This document shows, piece by piece, positions 21,350 to 33,245 of a stretch of 64,000 nucleotides of DNA. The translations under genes and the position numbers were made by a program. Position 1 is the stretch's first letter; the number at the start of each line of letters is the position of its first letter. The stretch comes from Hippopus hippopus. Taxonomy: Eukaryota > Mollusca > Bivalvia > Cardiida > Cardiidae. The stretch is taken from positions 11,559,565 through 11,623,564 of the forward strand of contig OX328107.1 of assembly GCA_946811185.2 (NCBI GenBank). Direction: 5' to 3'. The notes under the pieces are model-generated. The model ran no database searches. It was not told the DNA's origin and saw only the letters and a program-made list of their open reading frames with translations.

Positions 21350-23053
21350 CTTACTAGATACAGATCGCCCCTTTGCTGTTCGTTCAGCATGTAACATTCT
21401 TCATTCTTATCTAAAGTATTAAATATTCTACCCGACATCTTACCTAGAATCATCTGCAAAATTAATCCCGAGTCCCATAGCACCTCAGTATAGATTGGTT
21501 AGCTTTAATGGCTGAAAGCCCGCAGAACTTAGGTCATGTCGTGGTTTCCGGCGTCTATATGTCTGTCTGTCTGTCTGTCTGTCCGGCCGTTAGTTTCATA
21601 TTTTTTAAATTTTTTTTAGTTATTTATAGTTATATACATGTATATATAGTTATTTGTGTATGGTTAGATTTTCGTGTAAATTGAACAGTTTGTTCATTTT
21701 ATCAGTAGTTCTTTTTATTTTTAAATCTGACTATCAATAAGGGAAAAGTAGCCGTTTAAAGTTCAGAATTTACATTTAATTGCGCGATAAAGTCCACATT
21801 TGTGGTCGGATTTTCATAAGACTTGCTTAGTTTGTTTAAATTATCAATAGCTTGAACCCTATTGACTTTGAAAAAAAAAAAAAAAAATCCGACAACCAAT
21901 AAGGGAAAAGTAACTATTTAAAGTTGAAAATTTATATTTCTTGTTCACGCGATCATATTCGCATTCCTTGTTGGATTTTCATGAAACTTGCACACTTGCA
22001 TTATATCACCGTTGCCTTGAACCCTATCGATTTTGAAAAATATCCAATAATTTATGTTCGGTAATTAATGGTGCTCGCATCAGGCCAATTACTTCCAGGA
22101 GCATGGTCCGAATCTGAAATAATTTGGCACAAATGATCAACATGGATAGACGACGTGTCGCGTGCAACAACCGTGTCGCCAGTTTCAAGGTCAAAGTCAC
22201 AATGCTTACGGGTGATTAGTGTCGGTGACACATTTCTAGTGTTTCTAATTTGGAATAAATCTGCTTATAACTTTGATTAGAATTTTGAGCAGTGAAAAAT
22301 CCAGGGAAGAAGTAGAACGTACCATAAGGTTTAACACCCGTTCGACATTAAGATGCCCTAAAATCATATCAAAATGGGTGAGAAAGCCAAATGGCAATGG
22401 AAATAAGACTTTGAGCTTGGTAAAAGATATTGCGCTCATAGAGCATTTGCTAGATAATTCAAACTTTTCCGCAATATTTCAAAACAAGTTTAAACATGTT
22501 GACGCTATTGGACCGTATAAGTTTAATTGAATGGAAATGACCCATACTCACCGGTGCTTAAGCTGTTTCGTAATGTTTAGTTTTATGCAAGCTACCCCAT
22601 TCTTGTTTTACTAAAACTTTTTTTTCATACATAGATCACATACATAATTGTTCGTTACATATTGTCTTAATAAAAATCAAAACGATGCTCTTTCATTTGC
22701 CGAACATTTTGGGTGAATTGTATTAACACAGGTATTTCTCTCATATATTTTAAATTTTACAAGAACTTAATTCATTTTATCTTTTTTCAAAGAGCAAAAA
22801 GTATAACTGTATAACTTTTCATTACATGCTTTAAACTCTTCTTTACTCTGATTTCTAAAGCAAACAATTCACTCCAAATTTCCCGATTTCAGATTTCATA
22901 CCGATTTGGCAGGTTTTTATGCATATATTTTAAAAGCCATGGGCTAATGAAATAATCGGAAGCGACTCTAGACTTCGATTAGGGGATTCGACTTAATATG
23001 TGAATCATCCTATTATTATTATCATTATCATAATTTTCATTTCTTTTTTTTAG
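21350..23053. other. host non-coding DNA, probable upstream or intron region
   Basis: It holds a GTCT microsatellite at 21558-21582 and two diverged copies of a unit containing ATAAGGGAAAAGTA (about 21736 and 21900). An 85-residue frame at 22273-22530 has no recognisable domain. Exons further upstream of the gene starting at 23054 may lie here, but I could not place them. Confidence 0.4.
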
Positions 23054-23161
23054 AATTCCAAGTTTCCCTAGCTGAAATAGGTCCAATCATTAACAGGAAA
23101 TACGAAAAATTGTGTGATATTAAGCAGAGGACACTAAGTCTATATTTTCGAGGCCAGTACG
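23054..23161 (+). CDS. host serine-protease-domain gene, exon A
   Basis: A TTTTTTTAG acceptor precedes and GTACGT follows. The 108-nt exon reads FQVSLAEIGPIINRKYEKLC in the only open frame, and its one-base overhang joins the next exon in phase. The gene's true start must be further upstream. Confidence 0.6.
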
Positions 23162-23522
23162 GTACGTTCTTTATTATAAAGTATCTTATACGATTCTGAT
23201 CCCGAAATACATCGTTGATTTTTATACACGCTGCATTCCTATTTCCACTTCTCAGCTAATTATTGTTTTGTTACATGTATCATAGGTAGTGTTTTCATGC
23301 TGGAAAAGTAGTCAATGCAAAGATTTTTAGGTCCAACAAAAAGGGACAGACAGACAGACAGGTAGGTGGGCGGATGGATGGACAGACAAGCAGCCAGACA
23401 GAAGGAAAAAAAAGATAGACCAACAGATGCTTGATAATATGCAATTAACCGAGTATCAAATGGACATTTTAATATCCATATTTTAAATATTAATTCAAAT
23501 TTCTAATTTTTATGTCTTTTAG

Positions 23523-24055
23523 ATGTGAAATCAAGCAGTCGTAAAAGCACAGGAGTAAAACCGTTTTCTCTCAAGTTCCCTTCTAAAAACATTAGAATTG
23601 CTGTACAAGGGAGTCACGAATTTGACCAGATCAGGCTAAAGAAGAATTGCTACGTTAATTCATAAAAAGTTGAAGATTCATCAGGCGATGAGGAAAACTC
23701 ATCTCTTTCTTCAGACGACGAAGATACGTACAGCTCAAGCGACTCTGAGAAGAATGAAGAGAGACTCGAAAGCGCTGAGAAGAGTGAAGAAACACTCGAA
23801 GGCACTGAAAAGAATGAAGACACACTCGAAACTATATATTCACGCCGTCAACCGCCATCAAACCGGGGCTTGAAATCATCCGTAAAAGAAGTACATGATA
23901 CAAAAAAATTAAAACCAAGAACCGGTCCTCGTGCCATTTTAGACGAAGACAGATACAATCGCTGGAAAAGTTTTCTCGAGATTGAGAGCGGGGTTATAAC
24001 GGATCCATACCGACTTACCATCATAGAAATTGAACATGTCGCAGAAAATACTCCG
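23523..24055 (+). pseudogene. host gene exon B, acidic low-complexity, with internal TAA
   Basis: The acceptor is TTTTATGTCTTTTAG and the donor GTAAGT. The frame starts VKSSSRKSTGVKPFSL, meets a TAA at 23663-23665, then continues with an acidic serine/glutamate linker (DSSGDEENSSLSSDDEDT) and three degenerate ~11-residue repeats of the type EKNEERLESA. It ends LTIIEIEHVAEN. Both splice phases agree with the neighbours. The stop makes this copy a pseudogene unless it is a sequence error or a polymorphism. Confidence 0.6.
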
Positions 24056-24335
24056 GTAAGTCGTTTGTAATTATTAAAATAAATAGAAAAACATTTTCTG
24101 TTGGGATCACTGCGACTTCATTCTTTGGTACAATGTAGTATTTCTGCTTGCAATACTTGTTGCACCTCTCTCTCTCTCTGTCTCTCTCAGAACCAAAAAA
24201 AGAAAAAAACCCTCGACTAATATCTGAAATATAAGATGAGAAAACGGCAAACTACATATGTTCCATTTACACTGACCATTCAGTTTATGATTACGTAACT
24301 TATCATTTTTCTCATTTTAGACAATACTTTTTCAG

Positions 24336-24620
24336 ATTATGGAAATATTGGAAATGTCATTAAGACAGGCTTTTGACCAAAAGACTATTGACCAAGACAC
24401 AATAATAGTTGTTGATGTTCAGTATCCGGACGTTGAGAAAGCCAGACAAATCATCATTGATAAACTCCAGAAATACTTCACGACGTGTATGAAGATAGAT
24501 GCTATCTTTGAAGATCAAGTTTCTGTCGGTTGCCCAAAGCATAATATTTCCAAGGTGTTGTTTTCTGTGATAAGTAAACGCCTGAAGCGCGATTATCAGG
24601 AGTTAAAGACAATACTTGAG
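24336..24620 (+). CDS. host gene exon C
   Basis: The acceptor is TTTTTCAG (an alternative in-frame acceptor lies 15 bases earlier) and the donor is GTATGT. The 95 codons in phase 0 encode a compact alpha/beta-looking domain with IIVVDVQYPDVEKARQIII and KLQKYF. I do not recognise the fold with confidence; it faintly recalls TRADD-N-like adaptor modules. Confidence 0.65.
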
Positions 24621-25197
24621 GTATGTACAAATACAAAGTAAATTTACGGTATCAAAGCTGTTAAGCAGCCTCGAACTAAAGTCACAGGTATTCATTCACA
24701 ATGTTCTAATGATATTTTTAAAAGCATTCAGTTTAGTTTTCCTTATTATATCTGGTTTTGAAGCACTGAACTTCAAAATATTGTTTATTTTAGCGATCGA
24801 TCTGTTGGGTCGTCGGTAAATAGGGATTCGTGTAAGAAATATTTACTTTCTTCATTTGCTTCTTTTACCAACAGAAATTATTATTATTTGCTATTGGCGC
24901 CTTCAAATTTCATTTTTTGTTCACCAGTGCCCAGTTAATTGGGTTAAGATACAGGTATGTGCTGAGTTGCATAAGATAATCGTAGAATGTAAATGGCAAT
25001 TATACTGAGGTAGCGGATCATGTGTCTCTCTATTAAAAGTGAGCATTTAGATTTTTTGTTGATATTGAAAAGCGAAGCACTGCATCACTATAAACTAGAA
25101 TTAAAAGTGCAAGGTTTTGTTTGTTGATATGTTTTAGAACTTAAGATCTCAAAAGAGGACAATGGTATTTCTCAAAACCCTTTCATATTTGCTTCAG

Positions 25198-25322
25198 GCT
25201 ATAGCAAACGACGACTTGATTTTTCGATACATGATTCGAGAAGTCAAATATAACCTTGGAATATCTGACTCTGAAAGCGAAGAAGATGCAAGTTTTGAAG
25301 ACTTAAGGGGAAAAATATTAAA
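25198..25322 (+). CDS. host gene exon D
   Basis: The acceptor is TTGCTTCAG and the donor GTAAGC. The exon encodes ANDDLIFRYMIREVKYNLGI, then an acidic SDSESEEDAS stretch. The two-base overhang matches the phase required by the last exon. A 3.9-kb intron full of repeats follows. Confidence 0.65.
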
Positions 25323-26159
25323 GTAAGCATGAATGCTATAGTCTATTACCTACCAGAGTATATAAAATTTCAGTTGAATATTATAGTTGAGACCCGCAAT
25401 CTGTTGCAAAATAATTAAATTGCGAGTATCAACAGGTCACTTTGTTGCTATATAAAATGCTTCATTCAGGCGTTAAACTTCAAAGGGAAATAAGATATTT
25501 TACACAGATGAAATGTTGATTCCTTACTACATTTGATTTATTAGCTCTTCTGGTCTGAGTTAAGAAGAGCTCAAGAAATGATGTGTTGTCCGTCGTCCGT
25601 TGGTCAATCTGTTCGTCCGTTACTGTTTTTCTTGACTACGCTAGAGAGTGTGTATATTAATTGATAGTTCGGTTCGTGAATTTGTTTGTTTACATTATCA
25701 ACAGTTTTAACTTTATTGACTTAGAACAAAATCCAATAGTAAATTGGACTAAAATTGCCTATCAACATTGAAAAAATAAAAAAAATATGCACTTCTGGTT
25801 CATCCTGTCCAAACCCTGTTCAAAACTCCATTTTCTTTCCCGGAATAAATATTTTTCTACATCGTACGTTCATAATTAATGCTAGATAAAAAAAAAAAGT
25901 AAAAAAAAAAGTTACGCAAAATATCTTTTACACCGTGCTTTCCAAGCTTGTCTAAAGGGAGGTGTTTACCACATCTATTATATCTTTGTGTGCATGAAAA
26001 GATAAAGTGTAACAGAGCGTTTAGCTGTTTCAGCTCTGATATAAGATAATGTTTGCTCATGCCCTAGAGCTGACATTTCATATAGAAAAAATATGACTAA
26101 TTCAACTTTTTTGTCGCGTCAACTGGATTTAGTTTTACGTTTTAGCTCATCTAAGATCG

Positions 26160-27755
26160 AAGAACTCCAGGTGAGCTTTTGTGATCGTGCTGTGTCCGTC
26201 ATGTTTCGTGTGATGTGCGTAGTGTGTGGTGTGTCGTCAAGTTTTACCTTGTTTACGCTATAGAGGCCTCATTTTCAGTCCGATACTTATGAAACGCGGT
26301 CAGAATGTTTTTTTTGATAATATCCCAGACGAATTTGAAATTGGGTCACGTCTGTGAACAACTTGGTCGCTAGGTCAAATCTTAGAAAACCCACTGAGTA
26401 CACTGTAGAGGCCACAATGCTCTTGAAGATTGGTCAAAATGTTTGTCTTTATGATATTTTGGACACGTTTGAAAATGGGTCACATCGAGTCAAAAAGTAG
26501 GTCATAGATCAAATCTTTAAAAAAAATGTGTACGCTCTACAGTCAACGTTTTCAGTCAAATACCGATGACAATTTGTCAAACTATTTGTCTTGATAATAT
26601 CTCAAACGACCATGAAAAGGGGTCACGTCGGGTCAATAAACAGATCAAATATTAAAAAAAAACAATTGTGCACGCTCTAGAGTCAACGTTTTCAGTCAAA
26701 TATCCATGACAGTTTGTCACTTGATGATATCTCAGACGACTATGAAAAAGGGTGAGGTCGGGTCAAAACTAGGTTAGTAGGTTATATCTTATAAAAACAT
26801 TTGTGTACACTCTGTTGGCAACATTTTCAGTCCGATAACCCATGAAAGTTAGGCAGAATATTTGTCTGAATGATATCTTACACAAATTTTACAATGAGTC
26901 ACATGGGGTCAAAGACTAGGTCACCAGGTTAAACCTTTGTAAAACCTTGTGTACACTCTAGAGACCACGTTTTAGTCAAATATTTATTTTAAAAAATCAG
27001 AATATTTGTCTTGATGACATTAAAAAGAAGTTAGAAAATGGGTGACATTAGATAAAAAAAAAACAAGGTCATCCTTCCAAATCTTACGAAAACTTTGTGT
27101 ACGCTGTAGAGGCCACACTTTTAGTTCAATATTCATTAGAGCCACGGACCACTTGGAAAACCAGCTAACGTGGATCAAAAACCAGGTCATAAGGTCAAAT
27201 CTTAAAAGAGGCCACATTTTTCTATACTTTTGAAAACTGGTCAGAATGCATGTCTTGATCATATCTTGTAGTGGTTAAAATATGATTTACATCGGGCCAA
27301 AAACTAGGTCACCAAGAGAAACCTTAGAAAACCTCTGTAAATAGTCTAGACGCCACATTTTACTCATAAAAGTAGTACAAAAGGTATGTTTTAATATCTC
27401 AAATTACATTGAAAATGGGAAATATTCGGTGAAAAACTTGGACACCAGATCAAATCTTGGAAAACCTTGTGCTTGGAGAGCCTCATTTTCTAATCCGGTA
27501 ATACTCGTGAAAGGTGGTCAGAATCTTTGTTTTGATACTTTGTACAATAAGTTTGAAAATGGGCATTGTTCGCTATAAAGAAGGTTACTAGGACGAATTC
27601 CGGAAAAAAAAATTGTGTACACTCTAAAGGTAACATTTTCAGTCCAGTACTTATGCAATTTTATTAGAATGTTAGTCCTAATATCTCGGAAAAGATTTGA
27701 AATGGGTCATGTTTGGTCAAAAGGCTCAGGTGAGCGACTTCAGGGTTATCATGTG
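26160..27755. repeat. diverged ~140-bp tandem repeat array inside an intron
   Basis: Units such as TAGGTCA..AGGTCAAATCTTA with ACACTCTAGAG..CACATTTT recur about every 130-150 bases. The array starts with TCCAGGTGAGCTTTTGTGAT and ends CTCAGGTGAGCGACTTCAGG, the same borders as the array at 11050-12882. It is older and more degenerate. Confidence 0.7.
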
Positions 27756-27780
27756 CCTCTTGTTCTTACGAAAATCTAAT

Positions 27781-28093
27781 GATTGATTAATTGATTGTTT
27801 GGTGTTTAACGCCGTTTTCAACATTAATTCAGTTATATCGCGGCAGCCAGTGCACCTATCCATGCTTTCCTGGAGTCTCTTTTACCAGTACTCCGCACAA
27901 TTTTCTTTCCAAGCCACTGGCTGCTTTCCCACATAACCATCGTCGAAACAATGGTCAGCGGTGAGAGAGGAATGAATCCTGTCGCATTGACTATCATCAA
28001 TCCTCGGAAAGAAATTGGCCGAGCCAGGGATCGAACCCACGGCCCCCTGTTCTCAAGTCCTGAACGCAACCGACTGAGCTACCGGGGCTCGGC
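27781..28093 (-). mobile_element. tRNA-derived SINE, full length
   Basis: This is a complete reverse copy: the tail TTGATTGTTTGGTGTTTAAC at the low end, B box GGATCGAACCCAC and the A-box side CGACTGAGCTACCGGGGC at the high end. It is the best reference copy of the family in the window. Confidence 0.9.
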
Positions 28094-28826
28094 TTCGAAA
28101 ATCTAAATAAACACAGAAATGCGTGTAGAAAACACGAGGAAACCCAATTTTGGAACACATGTATCACTCACTTTTTTTTATTCCGTTTGATTTGGGTTTG
28201 CCGTTATCGGGTAAAAAGGGACAAACGCACATTGAACACCGTAAAATGACAGTTGCCCCGACAGCACAGTCGAAAGACTTGAGGAGTCATAGTTTTAACG
28301 TTTTAATGCCGGTAGGAATCCGAGCTAAACATAAGTTTTTTTTAATACTTGAATATTCGTTTACCCGCAAGTTCTAGTGAATTGTCCAGTCCTTAAAAAT
28401 TTTCCTTTACAACTCATCAAGTTTCTTTCCTTCCCTTCCCCAAATAAGGAAAAAATAAGGGGTCATAATCTAGATTTATGCTGCTTCAAGATATTTGGGT
28501 AAGTAGACGCAAATAGGGACGATTTTTGGCCCTCGCAGATACGTTGTATTTTGTTATCGCTTGGAATTGAAGCTTTTCGAGAAACGCAAGGAATTAAAAT
28601 TAGCTCAACTTCTATAACAATATAAACTCTAAATTTTCCTGGCACATGTTTTAGGGACTTATCCTAAGCAGAAGGACGAAATTATAAATTAACAGAAAGA
28701 TTACGGCTTGCATAAGTTTGTCATTTGTTTTCATATGAAACTTTTCCGAATCGATTTTTCGATTATTGTTATTAAAAGGAAGATAAGCTCTCACACGCGC
28801 GCACGCATTTCCCGACTTTTCTGTTT

Positions 28827-28858
<32 letters not shown>

Positions 28859-29132
28859 GGTTTAGTGGGTGAACTGATTTATTAAAACGTCACAAATAAA
28901 TACTGTATGAAACCAAACATGTTTTGGCTAACGCCCCATCGTATAGATGTGTGTGTGTGTGGTGGGGGAGTGTTAACTTTGCTCGCTTTTGTATCCTGCC
29001 TTTATCGCTGTGTACAATTAAGTTAGAAAACACATGTCCTTAATTTTCTTTTCCATGTTAAATCAATTAATATGTTTGAAATATGATCGATTGGAATATA
29101 AGACCTGAAAAGAATATTTATTTTTTTTATTA
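28094..29132. other. intron sequence, (CA)n microsatellite
   Basis: This is the remainder of the last intron of the host gene. A (CA)n run lies at about 28829-28857 and a (GT)n run near 28950. Nothing coding is seen. Confidence 0.6.
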
Positions 29133-29232
29133 GTCTGAATTTGGTTACAAAAAGAAATGGTGCGGACAGATTACTCTTTACTTTATATTCTGTTACTATG
29201 TTTTATTATTTTTGTTCTTTGTCTGCTACCAG

Positions 29233-30067
29233 GTTACCGCACGTGTTTGGAGTTGGTGCCTCTAAAGGAATATTGCAGATACATACCGTATCAGATAAGA
29301 AAAATCGGAATGAAGAAATAACCAGTTTACTGAAAGGCAACAAATATGAAAATGCCTATTCCATTATGCCATTCAAAACGAGACCGAAGTTTTTACAGAT
29401 AGAGCAAGGCAATCCACTTAAGATCCCAGCTGGAGGGACATTAGGCTGTTTCTTACAAGATGATGAAGACAACGTGTACGCATTAACTGCTGCCCATATT
29501 TTTCAGATAGGGAATGAAGAAGTACATGTGAAAAAAAAAACTGCCCTTGGCAATTTTGACCTAGAATTATCAGGACTGTGTGCGATAAAAAGAAGTATGG
29601 ACTTTGGACTAATAAAAATCAAACCAGAACTGAGAAATAGGTTGATTAGCCAACTCAAGGATGATAAAGGTTTTCCAGGTGAGATATGCATGATAATGAA
29701 GCAACTAGAAGACATCGACTTCACCCGCCCTGTCTATAAATATGGTTCCAAAACTTCGCTCAGGTTTGGAAGACTCTCGACTGAAAACTGTAGATTTGAA
29801 CGTGGTCCAATATTTTATTCTGTCGAAGACATAGACGGATCGGATGAAAAACGATTTGCAAAGGAAGGAGACAGCGGTTCGGTAATATGCCAGTTTAACA
29901 AAAAAGAAAATATTGTAATAGCTATCTCGTTGCTCACGCAATATAATACTAGAGAGCCCGAATTTCAAGGACAAGAACCAAAAAGAGTATACTATTCTAT
30001 TCCGTTGAAAAATATCGTCAAAAACTTGCGTAAGAGAACAGGCAAAAAATTTCGGCTTGCCGACTGA
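29233..30067 (+). CDS. host gene last exon: chymotrypsin-like serine protease domain
   Basis: The exon starts after the acceptor TTTGTCTGCTACCAG and joins exon D in phase; the open frame also extends upstream to about 29135, so an acceptor at 29133 is possible. The 277 residues hold a trypsin-fold protease with histidine in YALTAAHIF, aspartate in SMDFGLIKIK and serine in EGDSGSVICQ, so the triad looks complete. No signal peptide is visible in this exon, so it may act inside the cell. Trypsin-like domains joined to acidic or adaptor regions occur in invertebrate immune-type proteins; that role is inference. The stop codon ends the gene at 30067. Confidence 0.8.
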
Positions 30068-31011
30068 CGTACTATACTTACTTTTCATCAATGTATCTTT
30101 CATTAGATCTTGATATATTCCAATCACCGCTTCGAAAATTTAAAGGTGCATGCACAATTATCACTAATAGAAAATTTACATATCTTCCCATAAAGATAAT
30201 AACCATTTATTTGATTCAGAAGGGAATTCTCGTCTGGGGTCACTTTTACAACATAATAAATAAATAAATTGAATGAATAAATTACTTTTTTTGCACATCA
30301 ACAGCTACTTCCTCAATCATCCACTCAAGAAATAGCATACTCTTATATCGAAAGTGAACTACACACAAGTGCAGACCTATTTCAAGATCGGTTATTATGA
30401 CTTGCACGCTACATTTTGACAACACCAGTTGCGAATTATCGATAGTTTATATATTAAGCATCTTTGTGACATTAAAGTCTGATTTAAAGACAATTGCTGG
30501 ATTTTTTTTCTGACATTAGATTTTTCCCACATATTTTTATTTTGAAAATAATGTAGTAAGGATGAAAGAAACAATAAAAGACATAAATCACCGTTCAGTT
30601 AGTTTAATATTTGGATCTTAAGATGCTAGGGGTCAGAGTATTTTAGGCAGAAAAGTTAATGCACCTACTGTTTCATGAGCTGTGACACACAAAGAATTTT
30701 CTTAAATTACCCAATGTTATATATACACATAGAAAAAAAATTAAATAGAATCCAATTGAAAGAACTAAATAACGCTTTACCCTAATAATAAGGTAAAGTC
30801 GACCCAGTCCAAATGTGAAAAATGGTTGTTCTAAACAAAATTTTAAGAAAACTGTACATTAAACTTCCTTGAAGCTTACATGGTAAAGACTCTTCCATAT
30901 GAGTTACTTTCTGTAAAAACATGAGGAATTTCATCGCACAGTTTCAGAGATATGGAAATTGCAATTGCGTAAATGAGTGAATTTACAGCCATGACTCATA
31001 CTGCATCATTA
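30068..31011. other. no gene seen
   Basis: AT-rich sequence downstream of the protease gene. AATAAATAAATAAATTG at 30258-30274 and AACAATAAAAG near 30571 could supply polyadenylation signals. Nothing else is recognised. Confidence 0.5.
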
Positions 31012-31013
31012 TA

Positions 31014-32336
31014 CGAGGGGTGTTCAGTAATTAATGAAAACACACCTGTATATCATTAACCTTTTCTGATATTTGAAAGAAATTTTAGCAACACAAAAAT
31101 CAAGGTCTCTGCTTTATTTTTGGCGCCAAACGTTATCATGACGTCATGACGTCATGCAATGATGACGTCATCAAAACATGACATCACTTCCTGTTTAGTT
31201 CAAAATGGACGTCAGGAGAGAACACCAAAGGTTTTTCATCTTCACAAGGCTGCAACTTGGAGATGAGTTAAAGCAAATTCATGAAGATTTGCATACGGTA
31301 TATAAGGAGTTAGCTGTACCTTATAACACCTGTTCCAGGTGGGTGAGAGAAGTTAAAGATGGAAGAAAGCTGGTTGCAGACAAACTAAGGTCAGGAGCAC
31401 CTAAATCCAAGGTGAACGAAACTTTGATCGTAAATGTTAAAAATCAAGTAGACAATGACCCTAATGTTTCGGTGCGGGAGATTAGTTAAGACTTAGATGT
31501 GTCCATTGGTACCATCTATAAAGTGCTACATGAAGAACTGGGGCTGCGAAAGATTTCCGCACGATGGGTACCTCATGTGCTGACTCCCGAACAGAAGAAG
31601 AATAGGGTTTCTTGTGCAAGGCAACTTTTAGACATGTTCGAACCCAACGGCCCCAAAAGGATATCTGACGTAGTCACGGGAGATGAAACTTGGATATACT
31701 TCTATGGGATCCCTAACAAACGTTCTGACATAATGTGGCTGACAAAAGATGAACCCAGACCTGTAGTCTGTAAACCAGGTTTTCAGAGTCGGAAGAGGCT
31801 TTTCACAATTTCTTTTCAACCATGAAGGACATGTAGCTGTAGATGTTCTACCAGAAAAAGCAACCATGACTGGGCGATACTACAGAAAAACTGTACTTCC
31901 TCAGGTGGTTTCTGAGTTGAATGACCGTCGTCCCATCACAGGAACATCGAGAATCATGATTTTGCATGACAATGCGAGTGCCCATAAAACAGCAGCTGTA
32001 AACCAGTATCTGTCAGAGAATAGAATTTCTACACTCCCCCATTCCTACAGTCCTGACTTAGCCCCATGTGACTTTTGGTTGTTTCCTAAACTGAAGGAGC
32101 TCTTGGCAGGAAACAAGTATACACGTGTCCAAGACCTCTCTAAAGCCGTATTTGCAGAGTTACGGGGTATACCTAAAGAAGAGTACCGAGCAGCAGTTGA
32201 TAAATGGCGCAGGAGGCTCCATCTGTGCATAGAGAGAGGAGGAGAGTACTCTGAGGGACTGTAGAAAAATAAATGAAATCGAACGACAGAAACCCGAGAT
32301 ATGCAGTTATTTTCATTATTTAATGAACGCCCCTCG
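31014..32336 (+). mobile_element. mariner-family transposon, complete ends
   Basis: The ends CGAGGGGTGTTCAGTAATTA and (reverse complement) CGAGGGGCGTTCATTAAATA form ~27-bp inverted repeats. A TA target duplication flanks both sides (31012-31013 and 32337-32338). The 1.32-kb length is typical of mariner. The transposase inside is broken. Confidence 0.9.
31205..32264 (+). pseudogene. mariner transposase, inactivated
   Basis: Starting at ATG 31205, an N-terminal helix-turn-helix region is followed by an in-frame TAA at 31487-31489. The same frame continues with VSIGTIYKVLHEELGL and the first catalytic block VTGDETWIYFY. A frameshift near 31800-31830 changes to the frame holding ILHDNASAHKTAAV and SPDLAPCDFWLFPKLK. 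The catalytic aspartates are all still present. The spacing between the last two is one residue shorter than in typical mariner enzymes. Confidence 0.88.
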
Positions 32337-32338
32337 TA

Positions 32339-33022
32339 TCCCAAACTGAAAAAGATATCAGTCTTATTCCATAAGTACAATGCACATGTTATCATATTCA
32401 GACATGCTCAGATTTACTCTGATGTGATGAAATTCAACAATCCACCGACCTATCTTCCGGAACTAGACGTATCCGAAATATTCGTATCCAAAAATAGTGC
32501 TGGTAGGCAACTCTGTAACTTTCTCAATTTCTGCTGAAGCTGAACGACGTTTATGAACAGTGTCAATGTCCTTCAGTCTCCTTTCTTAAGGATTAAGTTA
32601 ACTTCCCTTCAGAATCCCTTATATATTTTATTATTTTCTTGCAAAGATCAACGAAAGCGTCAAAAATTCTATGCGCAGAAATGTGCGTATTAAAATCTGC
32701 CTCGAACGCCCTTAAAGAAAAACTTATTCTGTCACTTGCTATAATTTCGACCCTACGACGGTACCGTATGTTTCTTTTGTTATATGTCAGTTGGTCATAT
32801 GACCGAAGAAGCCGTGCCCACATGCCAACTTAGACTCTTTAGAAATGAGCATCCCAATGATTGAATGTAAGTGTCGGCAACAAGAACTGTCGCTGAATGC
32901 GAGAAAAAACTGTTTCAGCCATTCTCAAAAAGAAGGAACACGGCAGCTGTACACAAGTTGAGATTCGACTCCATCAAATACACATGCCGCGGTGTTTTTA
33001 TGACATGAATGCATTAAGGATC
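32339..33022. other. no gene seen
   Basis: Host sequence between the mariner copy and a MITE. Frames overlap on both strands without recognisable domains. Confidence 0.5.
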
Positions 33023-33026
33023 TTAA

Positions 33027-33241
33027 CCCTTTACCAATCAGTCCCGAGTTTTCACGACCGTTTGAAGCAAGGCTGAAAACATTGTTGGAAATGGAAAAAA
33101 TTCTGGTAATCAGCATTGATATTTTTTGCCCTTCTATATTTTCTTCCCTTTCAAAGATAGGTTTCATCATTTGAGCCACATTTGTCGTATGCAAATGTTT
33201 TCAGTTTGGACCAGTGTCAATTTCTGTCGTCTGATAAAGGG
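33027..33241. mobile_element. piggyBac-type MITE flanked by TTAA
   Basis: TTAA at 33023-33026 is followed by CCCTTTACCA, and TGATAAAGGG is followed by TTAA at 33242-33245. TTAA duplications with CCC...GGG ends are the mark of piggyBac-like elements. At 215 bp it is non-coding and non-autonomous. Confidence 0.75.
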
Positions 33242-33245
33242 TTAA

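Noticed and set aside
22273..22530. 85-residue frame as a further exon of the protease gene
   Set aside because: It ends in a stop, has no clear splice sites in phase with exon A and no family match.
29134..29232. Signal peptide or membrane segment (LLFTLYSVTMFYYFCSLSA) of the protease
   Set aside because: The stretch just before 29233 reads hydrophobic because it is a pyrimidine-rich splice acceptor region; the acceptor at 29232 joins exon D in phase.
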